Counted from the stretch's first letter, positions 51,901 through 64,000 are shown. The stretch: DNA of 64,000 nucleotides from Hippophae tibetana (GCA_037013495.1 CM072810.1:25883843-25947842); one strand, 5' to 3'. The notes: generated from the sequence alone by a model not told the origin. Translations and numbers: made by a program.

Positions 51901-53030
51901 TAATTGTAGATTTATTCTATTGTTGAAATTCCTGTATGAGTGGTCTCCAAATTGTTTCATGTTCTTTTGAAGAAGTTTAATTTTAAATTCAACTTAATAA
52001 TCATTTTAGAGCTCGAATTACCTTTTTTCATGATCCCTAAAAAATGGTCTCTTCTTCCTATGAAATTTAGTAAATCTCACGGCAAGTAGAGCCACTTTCT
52101 CTTCATTGAGATTAGAGTCATCATTTCTAACAATTGGGTCAAAACATTGTTCCCTCAGACCACTATCCTTGATGTCTTAAGAGCCAAGTTCTCTCCCTTC
52201 TCGAAAGTATATTACTCTCATCTTGCCAACAAGTGATGTTGTTCGAATGCCTGCAGAACAGATTAATTTAGAAGTAATTTCAATTGGCTTGTACATGGAC
52301 TTAAGCAACGTAATTTGGCATGAAAATGATAAGGTAGTATTGGAATGATTTTCTCAATCTAATTTTCTTTGCTAATAGGTCCACCCAAGTTTTTAAAGTA
52401 GTTGATTACGTTTGAAAAATATGCAAATACTTTGTCCAGAGTTTCATCCTCTTGAATGATATAGATTTCAAAATTTTCATTCAACTATATAATTGTAGAT
52501 TTATTTTATTGTTGAAATTCCTGTATGAGTGGTCTCCAAATTGTTTCATGTTCTTTTGAAGAAGTTTAATTTTAAATTCAACTTAATAATCATTTTAGAG
52601 CTCGAATTACCTTTTTTGATGATCCCTAAAAAATGGTCTCTTCTTCCTATGAAATTTAGTAAATCTCACGGCAAGTAGAGCCACTTTCTCTTCATTCAGA
52701 TTAGAGTCATCATTTCTAACAATTGGGTCAAAACATTGTTCCCTCAGACCACTATCCTTGATGTCTTAAGAGCCAAGTTCTCTCCCTTCTCGAAAGTATA
52801 TTACTCTCTTCTTGCCCACAAGTGATGTTGTTCGAATGCCTGCCCAACAGATTCATTTAACAGTAAGTTCAATTGGCGTATACATGGAATTAAGCAAGGT
52901 AATTTGGCACGAAAATGATAAGGTAGTATTGGAATGATTTTCTCAATCTAATTTTCTTTGCTAATAGGTCCACCCATGTTTTAAAAGAAGTTGATTACGT
53001 TTGAAAAATATGCAAAGACTTTGTCCAAAT
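45953..53030. repeat. Hexameric higher-order repeat, 3540 bp x 2
   Basis: Six consecutive units starting at 45953, 46544, 47133, 47722, 48313 and 48902 recur at 49493, 50084, 50673, 51262, 51853 and 52442, every one displaced by exactly 3540 bp. Each half-module is a trimer of one B-type unit and two A units, but alternate trimers differ. Units 46544 and 50084 follow gcaaagcctttgtccagag. Units 48313 and 51853 follow gattatgtttgaaaaattt and carry ttattctattg, cctgtatgag and ttttttcatgatcc. The true period is therefore six units, not three. Small differences exist, such as cctttagaac at 48121 against cctgcagaac at 51661, and gtggcacg at 49366 against ggcacg at 52905. Confidence 0.92.
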
Positions 53031-54210
53031 TTTCATCCTCTTGCATGATATAGATTTCAAAATTTCCATTCAACTATATAATTCTAGATTTATTTTATCG
53101 TGGAAATACCTATATGAGTCCTATCCAAAATGTTTCACGTTCTTTTGAAGAAGTTTAATTTTAAATTCAACTTAATAATAATTTCAGAGCTCGAATTACC
53201 TTTTTTTTTATATCCCTAAAAATGGGTCTCTTCTTGGTATGAAATTTAGTAAATCTCACGACAAGTAGACCCACTTTCTCTTCATTGAGATTAGAGTCAT
53301 CATTTCTAAATATTTGGGTCAAAAACATGTTCGCTCGGACCTCTATCCTTGATGTCTTATGAGCCAAGTTCTCTCCCTTCTTGAAAGTATATTACTCTCA
53401 TCTTGCCCACAAGTGATGCTGTTTGAATGCCTGCAGAACAGATTAATTTAAAAGTAAGTTCAATTGGCTTGTACATGGACTTAAGCAACGTAATTTGGCA
53501 TGAAAATGATAAGGGAGTATTGGAATGATTTTCTCAATCTAATTTTATTTGCTAATAGGTCCACCCAAGTTTTTAAAGTAGTTGATTATGTTTGAAAAAT
53601 ATGAAAAGACTTTGTCCAAAGTTTCATCCTCTTGCATGATATAGATTTCAAAATTTTCATTCAACTATATAATTGTAGATTTATTTTATTGTTGAAATTC
53701 CTATATGAGTGGTCTCCAAATTGTTTCATGTTCTTTTGAAGAAGTTTAATTTTAAATTCAACTTAATAATCATTTTAGAGCTCGAATTACCTTTTTTGAT
53801 GATCCCTAAAAAATGGTCTCTTCTTCCTATGAAATTTAGTAAATCTCACGGCAAGTAGAGCCACTTTCTCTTCATTGAGATTAGAGTCATCATTTCTAAC
53901 AATTGGGTCAAAACATTGTTCCCTCAGACCACTATCCTTGATGTCTTAAGAGCCAAGTTCTCTCCCTTCTCGAAAGTATATTACTCTCATCTTGCCAACA
54001 AGTGATGCTGTTTGAATGCCTGCAGAACAGATTAATTTAGAAGTAATTTCAATTGGCTTGTACATGGACTTAAGCAACGTAATTTGGCATGAAAATGATA
54101 AGGTAGTATTGGAATGATTTTCTCAATCTAATTTTCTTTGCTAATAGGTCCACCCAAGTTTTTAAAGTAGTTGATTACGTTTGAAAAATATGCAAAGCCT
54201 TTGTCCAGAG

Positions 54211-56566
54211 TTTCATCCTCTTGCATGATATAGATTTCAAAATTTTCATTCAACTATATAATTGTAGATTTATTTTATTCTTGAAATTCCTATATGAGTG
54301 GTCTCCAAATTGTTTCATGTTCTTTTGAAGAAGTTTAGTTTTAAATTCAACTTAATAATCATTTTAGAGCTCGAATTACCTTTTTTGATGATCCCTAAAA
54401 AATGGTCTCTTCTTCCTATGAAATTTAGTAAATCTCACGGCAAGTAGAGCCACTTTCTCTTCATTCAGATTAGAGTTATCATTTCTAACAATTGGGTCAA
54501 AACATTGTTCCCTCAGACCACTATCCTTGATGTCTTAAGAGCCAAGTTCTCTCCCTTCTCGAAAGTATATTACTCTCATCTTGCCAACAAGTGATGCTGT
54601 TTGAATGCCTGCAGAACAGATTAATTTAGAAGTAATTTCAATTGGCTTGTACATGGACTTAAGCAACGTAATTTGGCATGAAAATGATAAGGTAGTATTG
54701 GAATGATTTTCTCAATCTAATTTTCTTTGCTAATAGCTCCACCCAAGTTTTTAAAGTAGTTGATTACGTTTGAAAAATATGCAAATACTTTGTCCAGAGT
54801 TTCATCCTCTTGAATGATATAGATTTCAAAATTTTCATTCAACTATATAATTGTAGATTTATTTTATTGTTGAAATTCCTATATGAGTGGTCTCCAAATT
54901 GTTTCATGTTCTTTTGAAGAAGTTTAATTTTAAATTCAACTTAATAATCATTTTAGAGCTCGAATTACCTTTTTTGATGATCCCTAAAAAATGGTCTCTT
55001 CTTCCTATGAAATTTAGTAAATCTCACGGCAAGTAGAGCCACTTTCTCTTCATTGAGATTAGAGTCATCATTTCTAACAATTGGGTCAAAACATTGTTCC
55101 CTCAGACCACTATCCTTGATGTCTTAAGAGCCAAGTTCTCTCCCTTCTCGAAAGTATATTACTCTCATCTTGCCAACAAGTGATGCTGTTTGAATGCCTG
55201 CAGAACAGATTAATTTAGAAGTAATTTCAATTGGCTTGTACATGGACTTAAGCAACGTAATTTGGCATGAAAATGATAAGGTAGTATTGGAATGATTTTC
55301 TCAATCTAATTTCCTTTGCTAATAGGTCCACCCAAGTTTTTAAAGTAGTTGATTACGTTTGAAAAATATGCAAAGCCTTTGTCCAGAGTTTCATCCTCTT
55401 GCATGATATAGATTTCAAAATTTTCATTCAACTATATAATTGTAGATTTATTTTATTCTTGAAATTCCTATATGAGTGGTCTCCAAATTGTTTCATGTTC
55501 TTTTGAAGAAGTTTAGTTTTAAATTCAACTTAATAATCATTTTAGAGCTCGAATTACCTTTTTTGATGATCCCTAAAAAATGGTCTCTTCTTCCTATGAA
55601 ATTTAGTAAATCTCACGGCAAGTAGAGCCACTTTCTCTTCATTCAGATTAGAGTTATCATTTCTAACAATTGGGTCAAAACATTGTTCCCTCAGACCACT
55701 ATCCTTGATGTCTTAAGAGCCAAGTTCTCTCCCTTCTCGAAAGTATATTACTCTCATCTTGCCAACAAGTGATGCTGTTTGAATGCCTGCAGAACAGATT
55801 AATTTAGAAGTAATTTCAATTGGCTTGTACATGGACTTAAGCAACGTAATTTGGCATGAAAATGATAAGGTAGTATTGGAATGATTTTCTCAATCTAATT
55901 TTCTTTGCTAATAGCTCCACCCAAGTTTTTAAAGTAGTTGATTACGTTTGAAAAATATGCAAATACTTTGTCCAGAGTTTCATCCTCTTGAATGATATAG
56001 ATTTCAAAATTTTCATTCAACTATATAATTGTAGATTTATTTTATTGTTGAAATTCCTATATGAGTGGTCTCCAAATTGTTTCATGTTCTTTTGAAGAAG
56101 TTTAATTTTAAATTCAACTTAATAATCATTTTAGAGCTCGAATTACCTTTTTTGATGATCCCTAAAAAATGGTCTCTTCTTCCTATGAAATTTAGTAAAT
56201 CTCACGGCAAGTAGAGCCACTTTCTCTTCATTCAGATTAGAGTCATCATTTCTAACAATTGGGTCAAAACATTGTTCCCTCAGACCACTATCCTTGATGT
56301 CTTAAGAGCCAAGTTCTCTCCCTTCTCGAAAGTATATTACTCTCATCTTGCCAACAAGTGATGCTGTTTGAATGCCTGCAGAACAGATTAATTTAGAAGT
56401 AATTTCAATTGGCTTGTACATGGACTTAAGCAACGTAATTTGGCATGAAAATGATAAGGTAGTATTGGAATGATTTTCTCAATCTAATTTTCTTTGCTAA
56501 TAGGTCCACCCAAGTTTTTAAAGTAGTTGATTACGTTTGAAAAATATGCAAAGCCTTTGTCCAGAG
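54211..56566. repeat. A-only dimer duplication, 1178-bp displacement
   Basis: Class A units at 54211 and 54800 are followed by near copies at 55389 and 55978. The odd members share ttattcttgaaattcc, gtttagttttaaat and gagttatcatt. The even members share the aatactttgtccagag junction and cttgaatgat start, and they end with aatagctccacc-type junction sequence nearby. Differences include cattgag at about 55052 against cattcag at about 56230, and ttcctttgc at about 55312. The ttattcttg/gtttagtttt subtype also appears at 58925 and 60103, again 1178 bp apart. Confidence 0.82.
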
Positions 56567-58335
56567 TTTCATCCTCTTGCATGATATAGATTTCAAAATT
56601 TTCATTCAACTATATAATTGTAGATTTATTTTATTGTTGAAATTCCTATATGAGTGGTCTCCAAATTGTTTCATGTTCTTTTGAAGAAGTTTAATTTTAA
56701 ATTCAACTTAATAATCATTTTAGAGCTCGAATTACCTTTTTTCATGATCCCTAAAAAATGGTCTCTTCTTCCTATGAAATTTAGTAAATCTCACGGCAAG
56801 TAGAGCCACTTTCTCTTCATTGAGATTAGAGTCATCATTTCTAACAATTGGGTCAAAACATTGTTCCCTCAGACCACTATCCTTGATGTCTTAAGAGCCA
56901 AGTTCTCTCCCTTCTCGAAAGTATATTACTCTCATCTTGCCAACAAGTGATGTTGTTCGAATGCCTGCAGAACAGATTAATTTAGAAGTAATTTCAATTG
57001 GCTTGTACATGGACTTAAGCAACGTAATTTGGCATGAGAATGATAAGGTAGTATTGGAATGATTTTCTCAATCTGATTTTCTTTGCTAATAGGTCCACCC
57101 AAGTTTTTAAAGTAGTTGATTACGTTTGAAAAATATGCAAATACTTTGTCCAGAGTTTCATCCTCTTGAATGATATAGATTTCAAAATTTTCATTCAACT
57201 ATATAATTGTAGATTTATTTTATTGTTGAAATTCCTGTATGAGTGGTCTCCAAATTGTTTCATGTTCTTTTGAAGAAGTTTAATTTTAAATTCAACTTAA
57301 TAATCATTTTAGAGCTCGAATTACCTTTTTTGATGATCCCTAAAAAATGGTCTCTTCTTCCTATGAAATTTAGTAAATCTCACGGCAAGTAGAGCCACTT
57401 TCTCTTCATTCAGATTAGAGTCATCATTTCTAACAATTGGGTCAAAACATTGTTCCCTCAGACCACTATCCTTGATGTCTTAAGAGCCAAGTTCTCTCCC
57501 TTCTCGAAAGTATATTACTCTCTTCTTGCCCACAAGTGATGTTGTTCGAATGCCTGCCCAACAGATTCATTTAACAGTAAGTTCAATTGGCGTATACATG
57601 GAATTAAGCAAGGTAATTTGGCACGAAAATTATAAGGTAGTATTGGAATGATTTTCTCAATCTAATTTTCTTTGCTAATAGGTCCACCCATGTTTTAAAA
57701 GGAGTTGATTACGTTTGAAAAATATGCAAAGACTTTGTCCAAATTTTCATCCTCTTGCATGATATAGATTTCAAAATTTCCATTCAACTATATAATTCTA
57801 GATTTATTTTATCGTGGAAATACCTATATGAGTGCTATCCAAAATGTTTCACGTTCTTTTGAAGAAGTTTAATTTTAAATTCAACTTAATAATAATTTCA
57901 GAGCTCGAATTACCTTTTTTTTGATATCCCTAAAAATGGGTCTCTTCTTGGTATGAAATTTAGTAAATCTCACGGCAAGTAGACCCACTTTCTCTTCATT
58001 GAGATTAGAGTCATCATTTCTAAATATTTGGGTCAAAAACATGTTCGCTCGGACCTCTATTGTTGATGTCTTATGAGCCAAGTTCTCTCCCTTCTTGAAA
58101 GTATATTACTCTCATCTTGCCCACAAGTGATGCTGTTTGAATGCCTGCAGAACAGATTAATTTAAAAGTAAGTTCAATTGGCTTGTACATGGACTTAAGC
58201 AACGTAATTTGGCATGAAAATGATAAGGGAGTATTGGAATGATTTTCTCAATCTAATTTTCTTTGCTAATAGGTCCACCCAAGTTTTTAAAGTAGTTGAT
58301 TATGTTTGAAAAATATGAAAAGACTTTGTCCAAAG

Positions 58336-60691
58336 TTTCATCCTATTGCATGATATAGATTTCAAAATTTTCATTCAACTATATAATTGTAGATTTATTT
58401 TATTGTTGAAATTCCTATATGAGTGGTCTCCAAATTGTTTCATGTTCTTTTGAAGAAGTTTAATTTTAAATTCAACTTAATAATCATTTTAGAGCTCGAA
58501 TTACCTTTTTTGATGATCCCTAAAAAATGGTCTCTTCTTCCTATGAAATTTAGTAAATCTCACGGCAAGTAGAGCCACTTTCTCTTCATCGAGATTAGAG
58601 TCATCATTTCTAACAATTGGGTCAAAACATTGTTCCCTCAGACCACTATCCTTGATGTCTTAAGAGCCAAGTTCTCTCCCTTCTCGAAAGTATATTACTC
58701 TCATCTTGCCAACAAGTGATGCTATTTGAATGCCTGCAGAACAGATTAATTTAGAAGTAATTTCAATTGGCTTGTACATGGACTTAAGCAACGTAATTTG
58801 GCATGAAAATGATAAGGTAGTATTGGAATGATTTTCTCAATCTAATTTTCTTTGCTAATAGGTCCACCCAAGTTTTTAAAGTAGTTGATTACGTTTGAAA
58901 AATATGCAAAGCCTTTGTCCAGAGTTTCATCCTCTTGCATGATATAGATTTCAAAATTTTCATTCAACTATATAATTGTAGATTTATTTTATTCTTGAAA
59001 TTCCTATATGAGTGGTCTCCAAATTGTTTCATGTTCTTTTGAAGAAGTTTAGTTTTAAATTCAACTTAATAATCATTTTAGAGCTCGAATTACCTTTTTT
59101 GATGATCCCTAAAAAATGGTCTCTTCTTCCTATGAAATTTAGTAAATCTCACGGCAAGTAGAGCCACTTTCTCTTCATTCAGATTAGAGTCATCATTTCT
59201 AACAATTGGGTCAAAACATTGTTCCCTCAGACCACTATCCTTGATGTCTTAAGAGCCAAGTTCTCTCCCTTCTCGAAAGTATATTACTCTCATCTTGCCA
59301 ACAAGTGATGCTGTTTGAATGCCTGCAGAACAGATTAATTTAGAAGTAAGTTCAATTGGCTTGTACATGGACTTAAGCAACGTAATTTGGCATGAAAATG
59401 ATAAGGGAGTATTGGAATGATTTTCTCAATCTAATTTTCTTTGCTAATAGGTCCACCCAAGTTTTTAAAGTAGTTGATTATGTTTGAAAAATATGAAAAG
59501 ACTTTGTCCAAAGTTTCATCCTCTTGCATGATATAGATTTCAAAATTTTCATTCAACTATATAATTGTAGATTTATTTTATTGTTGAAATTCCTATATGA
59601 GTGGTCTCCAAATTGTTTCATGTTCTTTTGAAGAAGTTTAATTTTAAATTCAACTTAATAATCATTTTAGAGCTCGAATTACCTTTTTTGATGATCCCTA
59701 AAAAATGGTCTCTTCTTCCTATGAAATTTAGTAAATCTCACGGCAAGTAGAGCCACTTTCTCTTCATTGAGATTAGAGTCATCATTTCTAACAATTGGGT
59801 CAAAACATTGTTCCCTCAGACCACTATCCTTGATGTCTTAAGAGCCAAGTTCTCTCCCTTCTCGAAAGTATATTACTCTCATCTTGCCAACAAGTGATGC
59901 TGTTTGAATGCCTGCAGAACAGATTAATTTAGAAGTAATTTCAATTGGCTTGTACATGGACTTAAGCAACGTAATTTGGCATGAAAATGATAAGGTAGTA
60001 TTGGAATGATTTTCTCAATCTAATTTTCTTTGCTAATAGGTCCACCCAAGTTTTTAAAGTAGTTGATTACGTTTGAAAAATATGCAAAGCCTTTGTCCAG
60101 AGTTTCATCCTCTTGCATGATATAGATTTCAAAATTTTCATTCAACTATATAATTGTAGATTTATTTTATTCTTGAAATTCCTATATGAGTGGTCTCCAA
60201 ATTGTTTCATGTTCTTTTGAAGAAGTTTAGTTTTAAATTCAACTTAATAATCATTTTAGAGCTCGAATTACCTTTTTTGATGATCCCTAAAAAATGGTCT
60301 CTTCTTCCTATGAAATTTAGTAAATCTCACGGCAAGTAGAGCCACTTTCTCTTCATTCAGATTAGAGTTATCATTTCTAACAATTGGGTCAAAACATTGT
60401 TCCCTCAGACCACTATCCTTGATGTCTTAAGAGCCAAGTTCTCTCCCTTCTCGAAAGTATATTACTCTCATCTTGCCAACAAGTGATGCTGTTTGAATGC
60501 CTGCAGAACAGATTAATTTAGAAGTAATTTCAATTGGCTTGTACATGGACTTAAGCAACGTAATTTGGCATGAAAATGATAAGGTAGTATTGGAATGATT
60601 TTCTCAATCTAATTTTCTTTGCTAATAGCTCCACCCAAGTTTTTAAAGTAGTTGATTACGTTTGAAAAATATGCAAATACTTTGTCCAGAG
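58336..60691. repeat. A-only dimer pair following tatgaaaag junctions
   Basis: Units at 58336 and 58925 recur at 59514 and 60103, displaced by 1178 bp. The first members are preceded by gattatgtttgaaaaatatg followed by aaaagactttgtccaaag, the second members by gcaaagcctttgtccagag, and the second members carry ttattcttg and gtttagttttaaat. Visible differences are tcctattgc at 58341, ttcatcgag near 58587, gctatttg near 58731, and gagtcatc in 58925 against gagttatc in 60103. Together with 54211-56566 this shows dimer amplification of the same subtype at two sites. Confidence 0.8.
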
Positions 60692-63600
60692 TTTCATCCT
60701 CTTGAATGATATAGATTTCAAAATTTTCATTCAACTATATAATTGTAGATTTATTTTATTGTTGAAATTCCTATATGAGTGGTCTCCAAATTGTTTCATG
60801 TTCTTTTGAAGAAGTTTAATTTTAAATTCAACTTAATAATCATTTTAGAGCTCGAATTACCTTTTTTGATGATCCCTAAAAAATGGTCTCTTCTTCCTAT
60901 GAAATTTAGTAAATCTCACGGCAAGTAGAGCCACTTTCTCTTCATTCAGATTAGAGTCATCATTTCTAACAATTGGGTCAAAACATTGTTCCCTCAGACC
61001 ACTATCCTTGATGTCTTAAGAGCCAAGTTCTCTCCCTTCTCGAAAGTATATTACTCTCTTCTTGCCCACAAGTGATGTTGTTCGAATGCCTGCCCAACAG
61101 ATTCATTTAACAGTAAGTTCAATTGGCGTATACATGGAATTAAGCAAGGTAATTTGGCACGAAAATGATAAGGTAGTATTGGAATGATTTTCTCAATCTA
61201 ATTTTCTTTGCTAATAGGTCCACCCATGTTTTAAAAGAAGTTGATTACGTTTGAAAAATATGCAAAGACTTTGTCCAAATTTTCATCCTCTTGCATGATA
61301 TAGATTTCAAAATTTCCATTCAACTATATAATTCTAGATTTATTTTATCGTGGAAATACCTATATGAGTGCTATCCAAAATGTTTCACGTTCTTTTGAAG
61401 AAGTTTAATTTTAAATTCAACTTAATAATCATTTCAGAGCTCGAATTACCTTTTTTTTGATATCCCTAAAAATGGGTCTCTTCTTGGTATGAAATTTAGT
61501 AAATCTCACGGCAAGTAGACCCACTTTCTCTTCATTGAGATTAGAGTCATCATTTCTAAATATTTGGGTCAAAAACATGTTCGCTCGGACCTCTATCCTT
61601 GATGTCTTATGAGCCAAGTTCTCTCCCTTCTTGAAAGTATATTACTCTCATCTTGCCCACAAGTGATGCTGTTTGAATGCCTGCAGAACAGATTAATTTA
61701 AAAGTAAGTTCAATTGGCTTGTACATGGACTTAAGCAACGTAATTTGGCATGAAAATGATAAGGGAGTATTGGAATGATTTTCTCAATCTAATTTTCTTT
61801 GCTAATAGGTCCACCCAAGTTTTTAAAGTAGTTGATTATGTTTGAAAAATATGAAAAGACTTTGTCCAAAGTTTCATCCTCTTGCATGATATAGATTTCA
61901 AAATTTTCATTCAACTATATAATTGTAGATTTATTTTATTGTTGAAATTCCTATATGAGTGGTCTCCAAATTGTTTCATGTTCTTTTGAAGAAGTTTAAT
62001 TTTAAATTCAACTTAATAATCATTTTAGAGCTCGAATTACCTTTTTTGATGATCCCTAAAAAATGGTCTCTTCTTCCTATGAAATTTAGTAAATCTCACG
62101 GCAAGTAGAGCCACTTTCTCTTCATTCAGATTAGAGTTATCATTTCTAACAATTGGGTCAAAACATTGTTCCCTCAGACCACTATCCTTGATGTCTTAAG
62201 AGCCAAGTTCTCTCCCTTCTCGAAAGTATATTACTCTCATCTTGCCAACAAGTGATGCTGTTTGAATGCCTGCAGAACAGATTAATTTAGAAGTAAGTTC
62301 AATTGGCTTGTACATGGACTTAAGCAACGTAATTTGGCATGAAAATGATAAGGGAGTATTGGAATGATTTTCTCAATCTAATTTTCTTTGCTAATAGGTC
62401 CACCCAAGTTTTTAAAGTAGTTGATTATGTTTGAAAAATATGAAAAGACTTTGTCCAAAGTTTCATCCTCTTGCATGATATAGATTTCAAAATTTTCATT
62501 CAACTATATAATTGTAGATTTATTTTATTGTTGAAATTCCTATATGAGTGGTCTCCAAATTGTTTCATGTTCTTTTGAAGAAGTTTAATTTTAAATTCAA
62601 CTTAATAATCATTTTAGAGCTCGAATTACCTTTTTTGATGATCCCTAAAAAATGGTCTCTTCTTCCTATGAAATTTAGTAAATCTCACGGCAAGTAGAGC
62701 CACTTTCTCTTCATTGAGATTAGAGTCATCATTTCTAACAATTGGGTCAAAACATTGTTCCCTCAGACCACTATCCTTGATGTCTTAAGAGCCAAGTTCT
62801 CTCCCTTCTCGAAAGTATATTACTCTCATCTTGCCAACAAGTGATGCTGTTTGAATGCCTGCAGAACAGATTAATTTAGAAGTAATTTCAATTGGCTTGT
62901 ACATGGACTTAAGCAACGTAATTTGGCATGAAAATGATAAGGTAGTATTGGAATGATTTTCTCAATCTAATTTTCTTTGCTAATAGCTCCACCCAAGTTT
63001 TTAAAGTAGTTGATTACGTTTGAAAAATATGCAAATACTTTGTCCAGAGTTTCATCCTCTTGAATGATATAGATTTCAAAATTTTCATTCAACTATATAA
63101 TTGTAGATTTATTTTATTGTTGAAATTCCTATATGAGTGGTCTCCAAATTGTTTCATGTTCTTTTGAAGAAGTTTAATTTTAAATTCAACTTAATAATCA
63201 TTTTAGAGCTCGAATTACCTTTTTTGATGATCCCTAAAAAATGGTCTCTTCTTCCTATGAAATTTAGTAAATCTCACGGCAAGTAGAGCCACTTTCTCTT
63301 CATTCAGATTAGAGTCATCATTTCTAACAATTGGGTCAAAACATTGTTCCCTCAGACCACTATCCTTGATGTCTTAAGAGCCAAGTTCTCTCCCTTCTCG
63401 AAAGTATATTACTCTCTTCTTGCCCACAAGTGATGTTGTTCGAATGCCTGCCCAACAGATTCATTTAACAGTAAGTTCAATTGGCGTATACATGGAATTA
63501 AGCAAGGTAATTTGGCACGAAAATGATAAGGTAGTATTGGAATGATTTTCTCAATCTAATTTTCTTTGCTAATAGGTCCACCCATGTTTTAAAAGAAGTT

Positions 63601-64000
63601 GATTACGTTTGAAAAATATGCAAAGACTTTGTCCAAATTTTCATCCTCTTGCATGATATAGATTTCAAAATTTCCATTCAACTATATAATTCTAGATTTA
63701 TTTTATCGTGGAAATACCTATATGAGTGCTATCCAAAATGTTTCACGTTCTTTTGAAGAAGTTTAATTTTAAATTCAACTTAATAATCATTTCAGAGCTC
63801 GAATTACCTTTTTTTTGATATCCCTAAAAATGGGTCTCTTCTTGGTATGAAATTTAGTAAATCTCACGGCAAGTAGACCCACTTTCTCTTCATTGAGATT
63901 AGAGTCATCATTTCTAAATATTTGGGTCAAAAACATGTTCGCTCGGACCTCTATCCTTGATGTCTTATGAGCCAAGTTCTCTCCCTTCTTGAAAGTATAT

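Larger units (their letters stand above)
1..64000. repeat. Satellite DNA array, ~589-bp unit, 109 copies
   Basis: The window is a continuous head-to-tail tandem array. Using tttcatcctcttgcatgat as the phase marker I located 109 unit starts, all on the given strand. Consecutive starts are 589 bp apart in 84 cases; the others are 586, 588, 590 or 591 bp, and the total matches the observed span of 63638 bp for 108 complete units. No spacer, inserted element or inverted unit interrupts it, and both window ends lie inside the array, so its true length is unknown. The first unit has 188 G or C in 590 bases by hand count. Satellites of this kind are normally heterochromatic and structural rather than coding; that role is inferred, not seen. 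The family was not recognised, and the phase chosen for the unit is arbitrary. Confidence 0.99.
43595..64000. repeat. Array block VI: trimer/hexamer, then A-rich repeats
   Basis: Copies 75-109 start at 43595, 44184, 44773, 45362, 45953, 46544, 47133, 47722, 48313, 48902, 49493, 50084, 50673, 51262, 51853, 52442, 53031, 53622, 54211, 54800, 55389, 55978, 56567, 57156, 57745, 58336, 58925, 59514, 60103, 60692, 61281, 61872, 62461, 63050 and 63639. The B-type units form one distinctive subtype with ttttttttgatatcc, cttcttggtatg and aaatatttgggtc, at 45953, 47722, 49493, 51262, 53031, 57745, 61281 and 63639. They recur every 3 units at first, then after 8, 6 and 4 units. The A units here often carry agaagtaatttc and end gtccagag, with or without cttgaatgat at the next start. 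The last unit is cut by the window end. Confidence 0.92.

Noticed and set aside
56977..57198. Minus-strand 73-codon frame
   Set aside because: A single change at about 57075 (atctgatttt instead of atctaatttt) turns a TAG into CAG in this one unit. It starts at TTG and no other copy has it. Chance opening.
1..64000. CRISPR-like array
   Set aside because: The repeating unit is 589 bp with no alternation of short repeats and unique spacers; every part of the unit is repeated.
1..64000. Transposon or retroelement origin, including LTR-like ends
   Set aside because: I saw no target-site duplications, terminal inverted repeats, primer-binding site, polypurine tract or enzyme-coding remnants; units abut directly.
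1..64000. Ribosomal spacer, tRNA or telomeric repeats
   Set aside because: No rRNA-like or tRNA-like sequence and no short G-rich telomere motif were seen anywhere in the unit.
1..64000. Shorter internal sub-repeat making the 589-bp unit a multimer
   Set aside because: Only weak resemblances such as gtctccaaattg and gtccaaattttc were found; no consistent internal period was visible by eye. A self-alignment of one unit would settle it.

Overview
The whole window is one uninterrupted satellite DNA array. A unit of about 589 bp repeats head to tail, always in the same orientation. I phased it on the motif tttcatcctcttgcatgat and counted 108 complete copies plus a final 362-bp partial copy (63639-64000). 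Of the complete copies, 84 are 589 bp, 8 are 590, 12 are 591, 3 are 588 and 1 is 586, a mean of about 589.2 bp. I found no protein-coding gene, tRNA, rRNA, transposon insertion, inverted unit, CRISPR array or unique sequence. Hand-counted GC of the first copy is 188/590, about 32%. An array this long and pure, with a higher-order pattern, points to heterochromatin of a eukaryote (pericentromeric, centromeric, subtelomeric or knob-like). A plant is my first guess, but nothing in the sequence proves the lineage and I do not recognise the family.

Two unit classes account for most of the variation. Class A has ttgtagattta, agtggtctcc, gatgatcc, agtagagcc, ccctcagacc and ggcgtatac. Class B has ttctagattta, agtgctatcc, gatatccc, agtagaccc, cgctcggacc, cctgcagaac and ggcttgtac. 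They differ at roughly 40 positions (about 7%). Thirty-three copies start with B-type sequence. Others are A/B mosaics, showing crossover or gene conversion inside the unit.

Layout by shared private variants: block I (1-8252) is mostly A copies with a ggtgctcg variant and B at copies 4, 8 and 14. Block II (8253-20621) has A/B chimeras, a 2945-bp five-unit displacement and a run of 1178-bp dimers. Block III (20622-31222) has nested three-unit (1766/1767 bp) and four-unit (2355 bp) duplications. Block IV (31223-38290) has 1767-bp trimers. Block V (38291-43594) has a 2359-bp tetramer. Block VI (43595-64000) has a 3540-bp hexamer made of two trimers, then A-rich 1178-bp dimers. The picture is a satellite still being rearranged by local unequal exchange, with several competing higher-order repeats rather than one fixed repeat.

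The few short reading frames (61-73 codons, all minus strand, all starting at TTG) open only in unit subtypes where one substitution or 1-bp insertion removes or bypasses a stop. I treat them as non-coding. The one non-array signal worth a second look is a recurrent intron-like arrangement in each unit: GTAAGT, then about 105 bp later a branch-like ctaat, a T-rich tract and TAATAG.
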